Counted from the first letter of the stretch, positions 1-9,671 are shown. The stretch: 64,000 nt of DNA from Ancylothrix sp036704045 (GCA_036704045.1 DATNQM010000051.1:1-64000), one strand, 5' to 3'. The notes: generated by a model from the letters alone, not told the origin. Program-made: numbers and translations.

Positions 1-1406
1 CCCCCTACATCCCACCAACCACAAACCCCACACCCAGTCCCTTTCTAGTAGCCCCCGTTCAACCGCCCAACAACACACCCCCCACCCAAGGAATTTACAC
101 ATTAGGGGGCGGCGACAACATTCGTATCGATATTTTTGATCTACCCCAACTTAGCGGACAATACCAAATCCCCGCCGGTGGCACCATCCAAATGCCCCTC
201 ATTGGAGGAATATCAGTCCAAGGCTTAACCCTCCAAGAAGCAGCTAACAACATCTCCGCAGCCTACTCCAGCATCCTCAAACGCCCCATCATCACCGTCA
301 GCCTTTCCGCCGCACGTCCAATGAATATTTGGATCTCCGGCGAAGTCAACCGGCCAGGCTCCTACTCCATTCCCCTCACCTCCGGTGCCGGTAACGTCCC
401 CTCCGTTCAATTTCCCACCCTAGTCCAAGCCCTCGAACGCGCCCAAGGAGTCACCCTAAGCGCTGATATCCGCCGCATCCAACTACGACGCCGGCCCGGA
501 AACTCACCCGAACAACTCCTTACCTTTAACCTCTGGGAATATCTACAAACCGGGCAAGTCTCCAGCGACATTACCCTCCGAGACGGAGACACCATATTTG
601 TCCCCCCCACCATCAACATCAATCTCGCAGAAGCCCGCCAACTCAACGAAACCAGCTTTGGCCCCCCCGCTGACCAACCCCGCAGCGTCTCCGTACTCGG
701 AGCCGTTAACCGGCCAGGCTCCTACGTCGTCATCGGAGGAAACACCACCATTGAGCTCCGTAACGGCGGACTCCCAACCGTCTCCCGTGCTATTCAACTC
801 GCAGGCGGTATCCGCGTAGACGCAGACCTACGAAATGTACAAATTCGCAGAGCAACAAAAACCGCCGGCCTTCAAATATTTAACGTCAATCTCTGGGAAC
901 TTCTCCAAACCGGCGACCCCGCTCAAGACACCCTTGTCCAAAACGGCGATACAATCGTAGTCTCTACCGCCACAGATTTAAGTCCCGCAGAAGTATCCTT
1001 TCTCGGTCAAAGCAGCCTTTCTCCGAGCGTTGTCTTAGTCACCGTAGTTGGAGAAGTAAACCGCCCCGGCCCTGTACAAGTACCCGCCAATACCTCTTTA
1101 AATCAAGCTATCCTAGCAGCAGGAGGCATCATCCAAAGCCGTGCTAAAACCGACTCCATCGATCTAATTCGTCTTAATCGTGATGGCACCGTCAGCCGAC
1201 GCACCCTTTCCCTCGATTTAGGTGAATCCCTTAATGAACAAACTAACCCGATAGTCTCTAATAATGATGTCATATTTGTAAAAAGCTCCCGCAGCGCTAG
1301 TTTAGTAGATGCTTTAAATCTAGGATTTAGCCCTTCAGCGGCCGTCTTAGGAGGCGTCACTATTCCTTCTCGTATTATTGAACTATTGAGATTACTAGGA
1401 CTTTAA
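1..1406 (+). CDS. Polysaccharide export protein with SLBB domains (5' partial)
   Basis: Outer-membrane/periplasmic polysaccharide export protein of the Wza/Poly_export type, which would form the exit channel for an exopolysaccharide. The reading frame is open from base 3, so the gene starts before the window and its signal peptide is missing; the ATG at 192 is internal. A Poly_export-like stretch (YTLGGGDNIRIDIFD) lies near 96-140. Three SLBB-type repeats follow, each marked by a V-N-R-P-G motif near 340, 700 and 1052. A weakly hydrophobic C-terminus ends the protein. A Wzc-like kinase starts 48 bases downstream on the same strand, so the two probably form an export operon. The family call is firm; the polymer is unknown. 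Confidence 0.88.
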   Translation, partial: PYIPPTTNPTPSPFLVAPVQPPNNTPPTQGIYTLGGGDNIRIDIFDLPQLSGQYQIPAGGTIQMPLIGGISVQGLTLQEAANNISAAYSSILKRPIITVSLSAARPMNIWISGEVNRPGSYSIPLTSGAGNVPSVQFPTLVQALERAQGVTLSADIRRIQLRRRPGNSPEQLLTFNLWEYLQTGQVSSDITLRDGDTIFVPPTININLAEARQLNETSFGPPADQPRSVSVLGAVNRPGSYVVIGGNTTIELRNGGLPTVSRAIQLAGGIRVDADLRNVQIRRATKTAGLQIFNVNLWELLQTGDPAQDTLVQNGDTIVVSTATDLSPAEVSFLGQSSLSPSVVLVTVVGEVNRPGPVQVPANTSLNQAILAAGGIIQSRAKTDSIDLIRLNRDGTVSRRTLSLDLGESLNEQTNPIVSNNDVIFVKSSRSASLVDALNLGFSPSAAVLGGVTIPSRIIELLRLLGL

Positions 1407-1454
1407 ACTCACAACTTTGTAGCCATAATTACACCAACAAACCCCCCCCCTAAA

Positions 1455-3758
1455 ATGGATACCGAATACCACTTTAAAGCTTCGCCTTCTAAAGGCAAAA
1501 ACCCCCCTCCTGCATCCATAACGCCCCACAACACAGGCATTAGTTCCGAAGAAGGTGAACAGCAAACTCTTGATTTAGCTTGGGTATTTTCCGCTGTCCG
1601 CCGCCGCCTACTGGTTATGATGGGCGTCACCATTGCCCTTAGCGCTGCCGCCGGCAGTGTTGTAGTCTTAAACAACAAACAAATTATTAAAGAATATCAA
1701 GGCAGTTTTCGAGTCTTAGTAGAGCCAGTCAGCGCCGAAGGCCGTATAGCTAGACTTTTTTTACAAGCTCAAAGCGTTAATGAAGGCGTCGGAGATATCA
1801 GCAAAATAGGCTCATCTGTTGAAGAATCAAGTTTATTAGATTATCAAACACAAATTCGCCTCCTTAAAAGTCCCGAAATTTTAGCGCCAGTTCTTCAACA
1901 AATCAAAGCAAAATATCCAGAAATTAGTCATACCTCGTTGGTTACAAGACTCGATATCAACCGAGTTATGTATGAAAGAGACGGCAAACAAGCCGGTACC
2001 AAACTATTAAATTTTGTCTACCAGGATCCAGACCCTAAAAAAATACAATTTATTCTCGATACCCTCTCCGTCTATTACCTAGATTACAGTCGTCAAGAAC
2101 GCCTCGGTCAAATTCAACAGGCTATTAGTTTTATTGACTCTCAACTTCCAGAACTTCGTCAGCGGGTAGACAAGCTGCAAGCACAACTACAAACACTCCG
2201 TCAACAATCTAGCCTCAGCTTGCCTGAAATTACCAGCAGAAGCCAAGCTGACCAAGCCAGCATTCTAGCAGTACGTTTACTAGACGTACAAACCCAACTT
2301 GCCGATACCCGCGCTTATTACAACAACCTTAAACAGCAACTCGACAAAGGCGATACTAGCTGGTTAGCCCTCGTTAACCCTAAAGGCTACGAAACTCTCA
2401 TCAGTCAGTTGGCTACTATTGACAACCAAATTTCGATAAGTTCGGCGATATTTTTTGAAAATACCACGCCGATGTTGTCTCTGCGTGACCAACAGGCGAA
2501 TATCAAACGCTCACTGCAACAACAAGCCGAAGCAGCCCTCGAAAATCTTGCCGGTCAAGTCAACCAATTAGAAGCCCGCGAACGCCAACTATCTCAAAGT
2601 CAAGACGTTTTAAACCAACAAATTGAGCGATTTCCTTCGGTTTTGCGCCAATATGCCGACCTCCAACGGGAGTTAGAAGTCGCCACAGATAGCCTTAAGC
2701 TGTTTTTGGAAAAACGCGAAACTTTGCAGCTAGGTGCTGCTCAACAACAAGTTAACTGGAAACTTGTTGCTAAGCCAGATTTAATTAAAGATGAAGACGG
2801 TCAACCTCTGTCGGTGACTGTTACACAAACAAGTCGGCAGTTAATTATTGTTATCGTTTTGAGCTTGTTACTTGGTATCGGGGTTGGCTTCCTCGTAGAA
2901 GTGCTTAACACTGTCTTCCACACCCCCGAAGAAGCCCGCTTTGCTACTAAGTTGCCTTTGTTGGGGATCATTCCCCATGACAAAACTTTAGAAAAAGCTA
3001 ATGTCTCCCAGGCTTCTGAACCGGTGATGGCTGTACCGACATCGACCGGCGGTCTAAACCTGGTTTTGGGAAATGTTAACACCAGCACCCCTCGTACCGA
3101 TAGCGCACGGCCGGTTATTGAAGCTTTCCGTTATCTCTACACAAATATCCGCTTACTCAACCCCCAAAACCCTATTCGCTCTTTTGCCATTGGTTCAGCC
3201 TCCATTGGCGACGGTAAAAGCACTGTAGCTGTACACCTCGCCCAAACCGCAGCTGCTATTGGTCAGCGCGTTTTGCTTGTTGATGCTGACCTCCGTTGTC
3301 CAAAAATTCATACTAAACTTGGTCTGCCTAATGTCCGAGGTCTTAGTGATGCTATCGCAACGGATATGGGTCTTAATGATGTCATTCAACGGGCCGGTAG
3401 TGTCTGGACAGAAGAAATGGCCGGTCAAGAGAATTTGTTTGTACTTACGGCTGGCTCTCTTCCCCCAGACCCTATCAAACTCTTGTCGTCCAATAAAATG
3501 CTTTACCTGATGGAGCAATTTCAAGCATTTTTTGATTTGGTCATTTATGATACTCCTCCTTTAGTCGGTCTGGCCGATGCCAACATCATCGCGGCGCATA
3601 GTGATGGGATGGTTTTAGTGGTCAGCATGGATAAAACAGACCGGTCTGTTTTAATTAAAGCTATGGAAGGGTTAAAAATTTCCGGCGCTTCTGTTCTCGG
3701 TTTGGTAGCTAACGGTGTCAAGGGCACTACTCCTTCCCCCTACACAAAAGTTCGCTAA
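1455..3758 (+). CDS. Wzz/Wzc-type chain-length determinant fused to tyrosine autokinase (BY-kinase)
   Basis: Inner-membrane co-polymerase and tyrosine kinase (767 residues) that would control polymer length and couple synthesis to the export protein encoded just upstream. An N-terminal hydrophobic helix lies near residues 52-72, followed by a Wzz domain and a long Gln-rich coiled coil. A second helix lies near 455-477, then the cytoplasmic ATPase/kinase domain. That domain has a Walker A motif IGDGKST near 584-590, a Walker A' motif VLLVDADLR, and DTPPL as Walker B. The C-terminal tail holds only one tyrosine (PYTKVR), whereas many BY-kinases carry a tyrosine cluster. The ATG at 1455 is the first usable start after the upstream stop; no strong ribosome binding site is visible. 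Confidence 0.9.
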   Translation: MDTEYHFKASPSKGKNPPPASITPHNTGISSEEGEQQTLDLAWVFSAVRRRLLVMMGVTIALSAAAGSVVVLNNKQIIKEYQGSFRVLVEPVSAEGRIARLFLQAQSVNEGVGDISKIGSSVEESSLLDYQTQIRLLKSPEILAPVLQQIKAKYPEISHTSLVTRLDINRVMYERDGKQAGTKLLNFVYQDPDPKKIQFILDTLSVYYLDYSRQERLGQIQQAISFIDSQLPELRQRVDKLQAQLQTLRQQSSLSLPEITSRSQADQASILAVRLLDVQTQLADTRAYYNNLKQQLDKGDTSWLALVNPKGYETLISQLATIDNQISISSAIFFENTTPMLSLRDQQANIKRSLQQQAEAALENLAGQVNQLEARERQLSQSQDVLNQQIERFPSVLRQYADLQRELEVATDSLKLFLEKRETLQLGAAQQQVNWKLVAKPDLIKDEDGQPLSVTVTQTSRQLIIVIVLSLLLGIGVGFLVEVLNTVFHTPEEARFATKLPLLGIIPHDKTLEKANVSQASEPVMAVPTSTGGLNLVLGNVNTSTPRTDSARPVIEAFRYLYTNIRLLNPQNPIRSFAIGSASIGDGKSTVAVHLAQTAAAIGQRVLLVDADLRCPKIHTKLGLPNVRGLSDAIATDMGLNDVIQRAGSVWTEEMAGQENLFVLTAGSLPPDPIKLLSSNKMLYLMEQFQAFFDLVIYDTPPLVGLADANIIAAHSDGMVLVVSMDKTDRSVLIKAMEGLKISGASVLGLVANGVKGTTPSPYTKVR

Positions 3759-4273
3759 ATTTAGTCATCTCTCTCCATCGCTTTTTTAATAATTTCTTAA
3801 TTCTTCAGCCAGGAGCAATACTGGCTGATTACTTGTTTGTTTATCCGTAATTATACTGAGACAGTTTATGTATTTAATACAAATAAAAGGCGTAATTGTA
3901 CTGTTTCTTTCTCAGAGTCTACTGCGTTAGGATAACCAGTAGGGTTGCTCTATGCAATTCTATAGGCTGGGCAAAAAAGCAAAAACGTTGAAAAGTTAAG
4001 ACAAATATCCTCTTAGCTTTCAAGTAATAAAAACTAAATAACAAACTTAAACTATATTGCCTAAGCTTAAAAAGTTGATAAAAATGGTGCTTAGAAACTA
4101 ACTACAAACAGTGTACAGGCTGAAAACAATTTCTCCAAAGAGACTGGGTGGAAAAGTGAAAGAAAAGCCCAAACTAAGTATCCTTTAGTTACAGCAAACG
4201 CTCATAAGATTGTCTCATTTCTCAGCTAACTAGGTTCATCCCATCTCACCCTTGAGATTTTCAGGAGCACAAT
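3759..4273. other. 515-bp gene-free region after the polysaccharide export genes
   Basis: No convincing ORF is seen on either strand. The region holds a hairpin at 3805-3828 close behind the kinase gene. It must also hold the promoter of the PEP-CTERM gene, for which I cannot pick a clear -35/-10 pair. The remainder is AT-rich. Confidence 0.5.
3805..3828 (+). terminator. Hairpin after the BY-kinase gene
   Basis: Perfect 8-bp stem (TCAGCCAG / CTGGCTGA) with an 8-nt loop, 47 bases past the stop codon. Only a weak T-rich tail follows, so it could be a terminator or an mRNA 3' stabiliser. Confidence 0.45.
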
Positions 4274-4915
4274 ATGAATTTTCTCAAACATTTGGCCGCT
4301 ATTACCGCTGTAACCGTACTAGGTGGTGCCCTTTCTCCTATCGCAGAAGCTTCTACGCTTTTTGGCAACAGTGGTATCCGTTTTGATAAGGATACAACGG
4401 TTAAATTTGACTTTTTGGAGTCTCACGGCATCTATAAGTCACATTTTGGCGTTCAGCAACTTGGTGGTAGTTTTATTTCTCTACTCAAAGAAAACCAAAA
4501 TGCCGATGTTCAAAATACCAATGTCAACGACTGGCTAGGAACTTGTGGGATCTCTGTTTTGGAATGTACTTCATCGTTTACTTTTAAGGCTCAAACTGAC
4601 TACAAGTTAGTTTTACAAAGTTACGAAAAAATTCAACTTGATACGACAAAATGGGGCTATCGAGACAACCCAGACAAGGTTGTAGATTCCTCTTCCAATG
4701 CGGCTGTATTCACCTCTAACTCTGCAAATTCTTACACTTTGGCTTGGGATGATGGCTATGGCGGTGATAAAGATACTAACGACTTCTTTGTAAAAGCCTC
4801 TTGGCAAAAAGCTGCCGCTGTCTCTATACCGGAGCCCCGTTTTTTGTTAGGTTTAGGTTTAGTTGCTGGTTTTTTAACCCTTAAAAGTAACAAAAAAATA
4901 GGTCTTAAATCCTAA
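4274..4915 (+). CDS. PEP-CTERM-type secreted protein
   Basis: Secreted protein of unknown function, 213 residues. It begins with a Sec signal peptide (MNFLKHLAAITAVTVLGGAL, cleavage probably after AEA). It ends with a PEP-CTERM-like sorting tail: IPEP, a hydrophobic helix (FLLGLGLVAGFLTL), then a basic cluster KSNKK. Such tails are recognised by exosortase, and these proteins are usually linked to exopolysaccharide or biofilm matrix. That fits the export genes upstream and the glycosyltransferase downstream. An AGGAG ribosome binding site precedes the ATG. The central region has no family I recognise and is rich in Asp, Asn, Ser and aromatic residues. No exosortase is encoded in the window. 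Confidence 0.75.
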   Translation: MNFLKHLAAITAVTVLGGALSPIAEASTLFGNSGIRFDKDTTVKFDFLESHGIYKSHFGVQQLGGSFISLLKENQNADVQNTNVNDWLGTCGISVLECTSSFTFKAQTDYKLVLQSYEKIQLDTTKWGYRDNPDKVVDSSSNAAVFTSNSANSYTLAWDDGYGGDKDTNDFFVKASWQKAAAVSIPEPRFLLGLGLVAGFLTLKSNKKIGLKS

Positions 4916-5047
4916 GCCAACTAAGGGGCTAACTTTCCTATTGTCATTAAATAAAAAAAAACAAATAATTTATTCCTCAAAGGCGCTAAAACTTTAGCGT
5001 ATTTTTGCTATTTTTGTAGATAGTAAAATATTTGGCTAACCTGTGCA

Positions 5048-6619
5048 ATGAGAAATAAATTACGGTTTTTCATCCTCTGCTTAATAGCAATCGGTACGTT
5101 TTTTAGATTTTTTAATATAGATAAAAAATATTATTGGTACGACGAAACTTTTACTTCTTTACGCATTTCAGGCTATAAAGAGTCGGAAATTATCAAACAA
5201 GTTGCTACCGGCCAAATTCTGACACCCCAAGATTTACAAAAATACCAATATCCTACTAGCGAAAAAACGGTTTTTGATACTATTCAGGGTTTAGGTACTG
5301 AAGAACCCCAACTAACGCCTTTATATTTTATTTTAGCCCACTGGTGGGGGCGAGTTTTTGGATATTCTATTGCTGCGATTCGCAGTTTGTCAGCTATTCT
5401 TAGTTTACTGATTTTTCCAAGTATTTACTGGCTTTGTTTAGAGTTATTTCAATCTTCCCTCACAGGTTTGCTTGCGGTTGGATTAGTAGCCGTTTCTCCT
5501 TTTCATGTTCTTTACGCCCAAGAAGCACGTCCCTACAGTTTGTGGACAGTAACAATTTTAGTATCAACAGCCGCTCTTTTAAGGGCCATAAAGCTTAAAA
5601 AAAAGCGTTGGTGGGTAATTTACACCTTTAGTCTTATCATCAGTTTATATAGCCATTTATTAACCGCTCTCTTAGCACTAGCTCACGCTATTTATATATT
5701 AATAATTGAAAAATACCGATGGACTAAAAATATTTTAAGGTTCAGTGTGAGTTTGGCATTTGTAGGAATAAGTTTTTTTCCTTGGATAGTAAGTATTTTA
5801 ATTAGTAGACAAACCGTATCAGAAAGATTAAATTGGATAGATAGACCTATTAACGTATTTTCTTTATTGATTAGTTGGTTAATAAATATTGCTAGAGGTT
5901 ATTTTGATATTAACTCAAATGCCGATTATGGAGAAAATTATTTTATTTTAAGCCCTCTGATAATTTTAGCTATTTTAGTTTTAGTTGCTTATTCATTATA
6001 TTTTTTAATCTGCCACACTCCTATGCGAGTCTGGTTATTGGTTATGCTATTAATTGGGGTAATAGCGATTCCTATAATTATCCCTGATTTAATTTGGGGC
6101 GGAATTCGTTCTACAAAAGCCCGTTATCTGATTCCCTGCTATTTAGGAATGCGCTTAGCTGTTTCTTATTTTCTTGCCTATAAAATCTTTGCCCTAAAGT
6201 CTAAAGTTGCTCAAAACCAAGGTAAAATTATCACAATTACTCTAATTTTTTTAGGGTTAATTTCTTGTACATTTAGTGCCGTTTCTGATACATGGTGGAT
6301 TAAAGAATGGGGTCAATCTAATCCAGCAATTGCCCGAATTATTAATAAAACCAAACGTCCCCTAATTGTTAGTGATATTTCTGATTCTAGTTATGGAAAT
6401 TTGACTTCTTTGAGCTATTTAGTTGATTCTAAAGTCAGATTTCAATTAATTTTGAAGCCAAACATTCCTCAAATACCATCTGGTTTTAGTGACATTTTCA
6501 TATATACAGCGACAGTGGATAAACCTCAGTCGGAAATTGAACAAACTATGAATTTTCCACTCCAGCCAATTTTTATAGACGGAAACAAACAAGTATGGCT
6601 ATGGAAACCGAAAAAATAA
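5048..6619 (+). CDS. Multi-pass membrane glycosyltransferase, GT39/ArnT-like
   Basis: Integral membrane protein of 523 residues with about ten predicted helices. It belongs to the dolichyl/undecaprenyl-phosphate-sugar glycosyltransferase superfamily (PMT, ArnT). The N-terminal helix is followed by a short extracytoplasmic loop with acidic residues (YYWYDETFTSLRI), the position of the catalytic Asp/Glu in this superfamily. A second conserved-looking segment is HVLYAQEARPYSLW. It would transfer a sugar from a lipid carrier to a protein or lipid on the periplasmic face; donor and acceptor cannot be read from sequence. Its position after export and PEP-CTERM genes suggests surface glycosylation. 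The start lacks a strong ribosome binding site. Confidence 0.78.
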   Translation: MRNKLRFFILCLIAIGTFFRFFNIDKKYYWYDETFTSLRISGYKESEIIKQVATGQILTPQDLQKYQYPTSEKTVFDTIQGLGTEEPQLTPLYFILAHWWGRVFGYSIAAIRSLSAILSLLIFPSIYWLCLELFQSSLTGLLAVGLVAVSPFHVLYAQEARPYSLWTVTILVSTAALLRAIKLKKKRWWVIYTFSLIISLYSHLLTALLALAHAIYILIIEKYRWTKNILRFSVSLAFVGISFFPWIVSILISRQTVSERLNWIDRPINVFSLLISWLINIARGYFDINSNADYGENYFILSPLIILAILVLVAYSLYFLICHTPMRVWLLVMLLIGVIAIPIIIPDLIWGGIRSTKARYLIPCYLGMRLAVSYFLAYKIFALKSKVAQNQGKIITITLIFLGLISCTFSAVSDTWWIKEWGQSNPAIARIINKTKRPLIVSDISDSSYGNLTSLSYLVDSKVRFQLILKPNIPQIPSGFSDIFIYTATVDKPQSEIEQTMNFPLQPIFIDGNKQVWLWKPKK

Positions 6620-6660
6620 TTAAATTTTTAAGGTTAAGTTTATTAAAAATCAGTAAAGTA

Positions 6661-6786
6661 ATACCAATTTCTATAATTATTACTACCGTTCAAGGAAGCC
6701 GCACCCCCCACCCCCATATAAAGGGGGAATTTAAGGGAGTGGGGGATTTAGGGGGTATGTGTAGCAGTGTTTTATAGATTTGGTAT
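6661..6786. mobile_element. MITE-like repeat with imperfect terminal inverted repeats
   Basis: A 126-bp non-coding block bounded by ATACCAATTTCTATA (6661-6675) and TATAGATTTGGTAT (6773-6786), which are inverted copies with about one difference. The interior has alternating C-rich and G-rich runs (CCCCCCACCCCC, then AAGGGGGAATTTAAGGGAG and GGGGGATTTAGGGGG) that can fold on themselves. There is no ORF of note inside, so it would depend on a transposase encoded elsewhere. Similar G/C-run repeats are common in filamentous cyanobacteria. The target-site duplication is unclear. Confidence 0.6.
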
Positions 6787-7122
6787 AACAGTTACTAAAA
6801 TAGTAAGATTTTTGGAAATTATTTTGTCAACACTCTAAAGGTGCTTTTTTTAAATAAAATGTAATAATTATAACTAATTAGTAGCCGGGAACTAAAATTA
6901 TCACATACCTTAATTATAGAGATTGTAAATACTCATGGGTTTTGCGACAAAATGCAATATATTGAAAATCTAACACTTTCTGACTCTTATCACAAAGAGA
7001 TTGAGATTAAAATCACAAGTGTTGCGGATGCGTATCACAGTTAATAAAGCCATTTCTTTACAAAATAGGTAGATACAAAATAACCTAGTTTTAATACTAG
7101 ATTCACTCAACATCACAAAAAC

Positions 7123-7380
7123 ATGAATCAATTTTGTAGTACCAGTAGTGAAGTGAAAACGATAACCTTTCCCGGAAAAATGCAATTTCCCAACTATTTC
7201 TATCAAATAACCCTAGAAGAACTGTATGGACAAGTAATGTTTTCTAATACAGTCACTCGCACAGATCGGCAGATTATTAAAGCAGCCCTTCTTAAAGAAG
7301 CTCTTAGCGAAAACGAACACGACATTATCAATCGACTAATTTATAATGTACGGCGGGGGTGGGTGAGAGTGGTAGATTAA
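7123..7380 (+). CDS. Small conserved cyanobacterial protein, function unknown
   Basis: An 85-residue soluble protein. The core (LEELYGQVMFSNTVTRTDRQ, then LLKEALSENEHDIINRLIYNVRRGWVRVVD) resembles a small family found in many cyanobacteria, with a helical middle and a basic C-terminal segment. No catalytic motif is visible. The start is the ATG at 7123, without a clear ribosome binding site. It stands alone, followed by a 21-bp perfect inverted repeat and convergent with the antiporter gene. Function is not assigned. Confidence 0.6.
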   Translation: MNQFCSTSSEVKTITFPGKMQFPNYFYQITLEELYGQVMFSNTVTRTDRQIIKAALLKEALSENEHDIINRLIYNVRRGWVRVVD

Positions 7381-7477
7381 AAAAAACCCTAATTCCAAGA
7401 TCAAAGCCTACTATTTTTAACCTGTTTAAATTATTACCATACCAATTTTTTTATTACAAACTTTGAAACTATCACCC

Positions 7478-7528
7478 ATAAATCAAAATAGGGATGTCAA
7501 CATAAACGACATCCCTATTTTGATTTAT
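7478..7528. terminator. Perfect 21-bp inverted repeat between convergent genes
   Basis: Left arm 7478-7498 and right arm 7508-7528 are exact reverse complements with a 9-nt loop; the core is AAAATAGGGATGTC. It lies between the plus-strand small gene and the minus-strand antiporter gene, so a bidirectional terminator is likely. Flanks are AT-rich rather than a clean T-run. Confidence 0.6.
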
Positions 7529-7592
7529 ATATAAAATTTTACTCGCGCAAAGATAAACAATTGGCTCTAAAAAATCATCCTTTTTTTATCAT

Positions 7593-9671
7593 TTATAACT
7601 CCTTTAAAATAGGCTGTGTAGGACGATTAGGCTCACCTAATAACACCACAGAACACCTTAATTTTTCTAGTAACTCTGTCGTAACATCACTGATAGCCAA
7701 GCCCGCTGCGCTGCGCCGAGGAAGAGAACGCAAAACCACTAAATCCATCGATTCTGCCGCCCTCAAAATTACCCTAGAAACATCCCCTTCAGCAATACAT
7801 TGAATTTCAACTTGCACCTTATTTGAATCTATCCATTTAGAAACTAAAATTGAAAGTTGGGACTCAATCCAAGCAATTCGTCCCGGAGTTGTGCGGCGAT
7901 CACAAACATTTAAAACAGTCACTTTTGCTCCATTTGCCATAGCCAAAATTTGAGCAAACTTTAAAGGTCTAATCGCTTCATAACTCAAGTTATCAACCGG
8001 CACCAAAATATTTTTAAATTCTAACGGGGATTTCAACAACCGCGTCACTGCAACCGGACAATGAGCAGCCCATAAAACACTATCAATAACATTTCCAAAC
8101 AACCTAGCTCGTAACCCCGTGCGTTTGCCCCATCCCATCACAATTAAATTTGCATTTTTCTCGCGACTAGCGTGGGTAATTCCCCGGTCAATATCATAAT
8201 CAATTCGCAAAATTGGCTCTACCTCTACTCCCAATTCTAAACCTTGCTTTTCAGCATTATTTAACAAAAATTCCCCCCGTTTTAAAGCCGATTCCATTTG
8301 TGGTGCATCCATGTTCGCCTGAGCAGTTGCAATGGCCAAAGGCACAATTTTTCCGCCTTCATGCTGTGCTAACAAAGCTGCCATTCTAATTAAAAATTCT
8401 TGAGTCTTAGGGTTGAAAACCGGCACCACCACTCGAAAATCATGATCCAAATCTTCTCGAATTTCTCTGCCCGTTTCTCCTTCAAATTCTGCGGGGCTTT
8501 CCTCTATTAAAGAGGGTGCAATCCAACTTGTAATCACCGGCCCTAAAGTCGCCGTCACCAACATCAAAACAATCACACTATTTAACACAGCTTCCGTCAA
8601 CAAACCGGCCTTGTAACCCACTAAAGTTGCAGCCAAAGTCGCCCCCACCTGTGGCAAAGAAAGCGACCACATAGTTAACATTTGCGACCGGCTATAACGA
8701 AATATCAAACTAGAGAACCAAGCTGCCAAAAACTTACTACCAATTAAGGCTGTAACAATCGCTAAAGGCATCCAAATTGAAGTTATACTTTTTAAAAAAG
8801 CCGGTACATCAATCAACAAACCTAAATCTACAAAGAAAATTGGAATAAATAAAACACTTCCAACAAAAACAACTTTTTCCTCTACCGGCCCCTTTCCGAC
8901 CACATCATTTACTGCCAAACCGGCCAAAAACGCCCCAATAATCTTTTCAACCCCAATTAACTGAGCACCCAAAGAAGATAAAAATACCACCAATAAAACA
9001 AATAAAAACTGATTTCCCTCCTCATCCCCCGTTCGTTTAAAAAACTGCCTTCCTGCCCAATCAAAACCAAACAAAACCAACGCCGTATAAACTGCTAACG
9101 ACAATAACAAAGTCATTAACTGAACAATCGTAAAATTTCCTGCCTTCACCGCCACACAAACCGCCAACACCAACAAAGCACCAATATCTGTAAAAATTGT
9201 TGCCCCAATTGTCACCACCACCGCTTCATTTCCCACCACACCCAACCGGCTAATAATGGGGTAAGCCAACAGCGTATGCGATGCCAAAAGTGAACCAATT
9301 AAAAGCGAAGCATTCCAGCCAAACCCAAAAATTCTACCTACTATAATACCCGCTATTAAAGGTATAATAAACGTTAAACTCCCAAAACCCATTGAGCGAT
9401 TTTTCTTTCTCTTAAACTGGTCAATATCTACCTCTAAACCCGCTACAAACATCAAATAAAGCAACCCAATATCTGAAAGAAGCTCCATTGTGGGCATTTT
9501 ATTATTGAGTACATTTAACCCAAAAGGCCCCAAAATAATCCCAGCCGCCAACAAACCTACTAACTCAGGAATTCGTAACTTTTTAAAAATAATTGGAACC
9601 GTTAAAATCACTATCAATAAAATCGCAAAAGGCAGAATAGGTTCCTTAATTACTTCAGAATAATGTTCCAT
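7593..9671 (-). CDS. CPA2-family cation/proton antiporter with universal stress protein domains
   Basis: Membrane antiporter of 692 residues exchanging Na+ or K+ for H+. Residues 1 to about 390 form some 12 helices of the Na_H_Exchanger (KefB/NapA-like) type, including an AAGIILGPFGL segment and a conserved-looking GAFLAGLAVND segment. The C-terminal half holds two universal-stress-protein-like domains (about 405-540 and 550-690) that may sense nucleotides or stress. The ATG at 9671 begins MEHYSEVIKEP. It is followed downstream by the 21-bp inverted repeat and appears monocistronic. The transported ion is not determined by sequence. Confidence 0.88.
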   Translation of the reverse strand: MEHYSEVIKEPILPFAILLIVILTVPIIFKKLRIPELVGLLAAGIILGPFGLNVLNNKMPTMELLSDIGLLYLMFVAGLEVDIDQFKRKKNRSMGFGSLTFIIPLIAGIIVGRIFGFGWNASLLIGSLLASHTLLAYPIISRLGVVGNEAVVVTIGATIFTDIGALLVLAVCVAVKAGNFTIVQLMTLLLSLAVYTALVLFGFDWAGRQFFKRTGDEEGNQFLFVLLVVFLSSLGAQLIGVEKIIGAFLAGLAVNDVVGKGPVEEKVVFVGSVLFIPIFFVDLGLLIDVPAFLKSITSIWMPLAIVTALIGSKFLAAWFSSLIFRYSRSQMLTMWSLSLPQVGATLAATLVGYKAGLLTEAVLNSVIVLMLVTATLGPVITSWIAPSLIEESPAEFEGETGREIREDLDHDFRVVVPVFNPKTQEFLIRMAALLAQHEGGKIVPLAIATAQANMDAPQMESALKRGEFLLNNAEKQGLELGVEVEPILRIDYDIDRGITHASREKNANLIVMGWGKRTGLRARLFGNVIDSVLWAAHCPVAVTRLLKSPLEFKNILVPVDNLSYEAIRPLKFAQILAMANGAKVTVLNVCDRRTTPGRIAWIESQLSILVSKWIDSNKVQVEIQCIAEGDVSRVILRAAESMDLVVLRSLPRRSAAGLAISDVTTELLEKLRCSVVLLGEPNRPTQPILKEL

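Noticed and set aside
6595..6777. 60-codon ORF across the end of the GT39 gene and the MITE-like repeat
   Set aside because: Its sequence is produced by the repeat and by a shifted frame of the upstream gene; no independent support.
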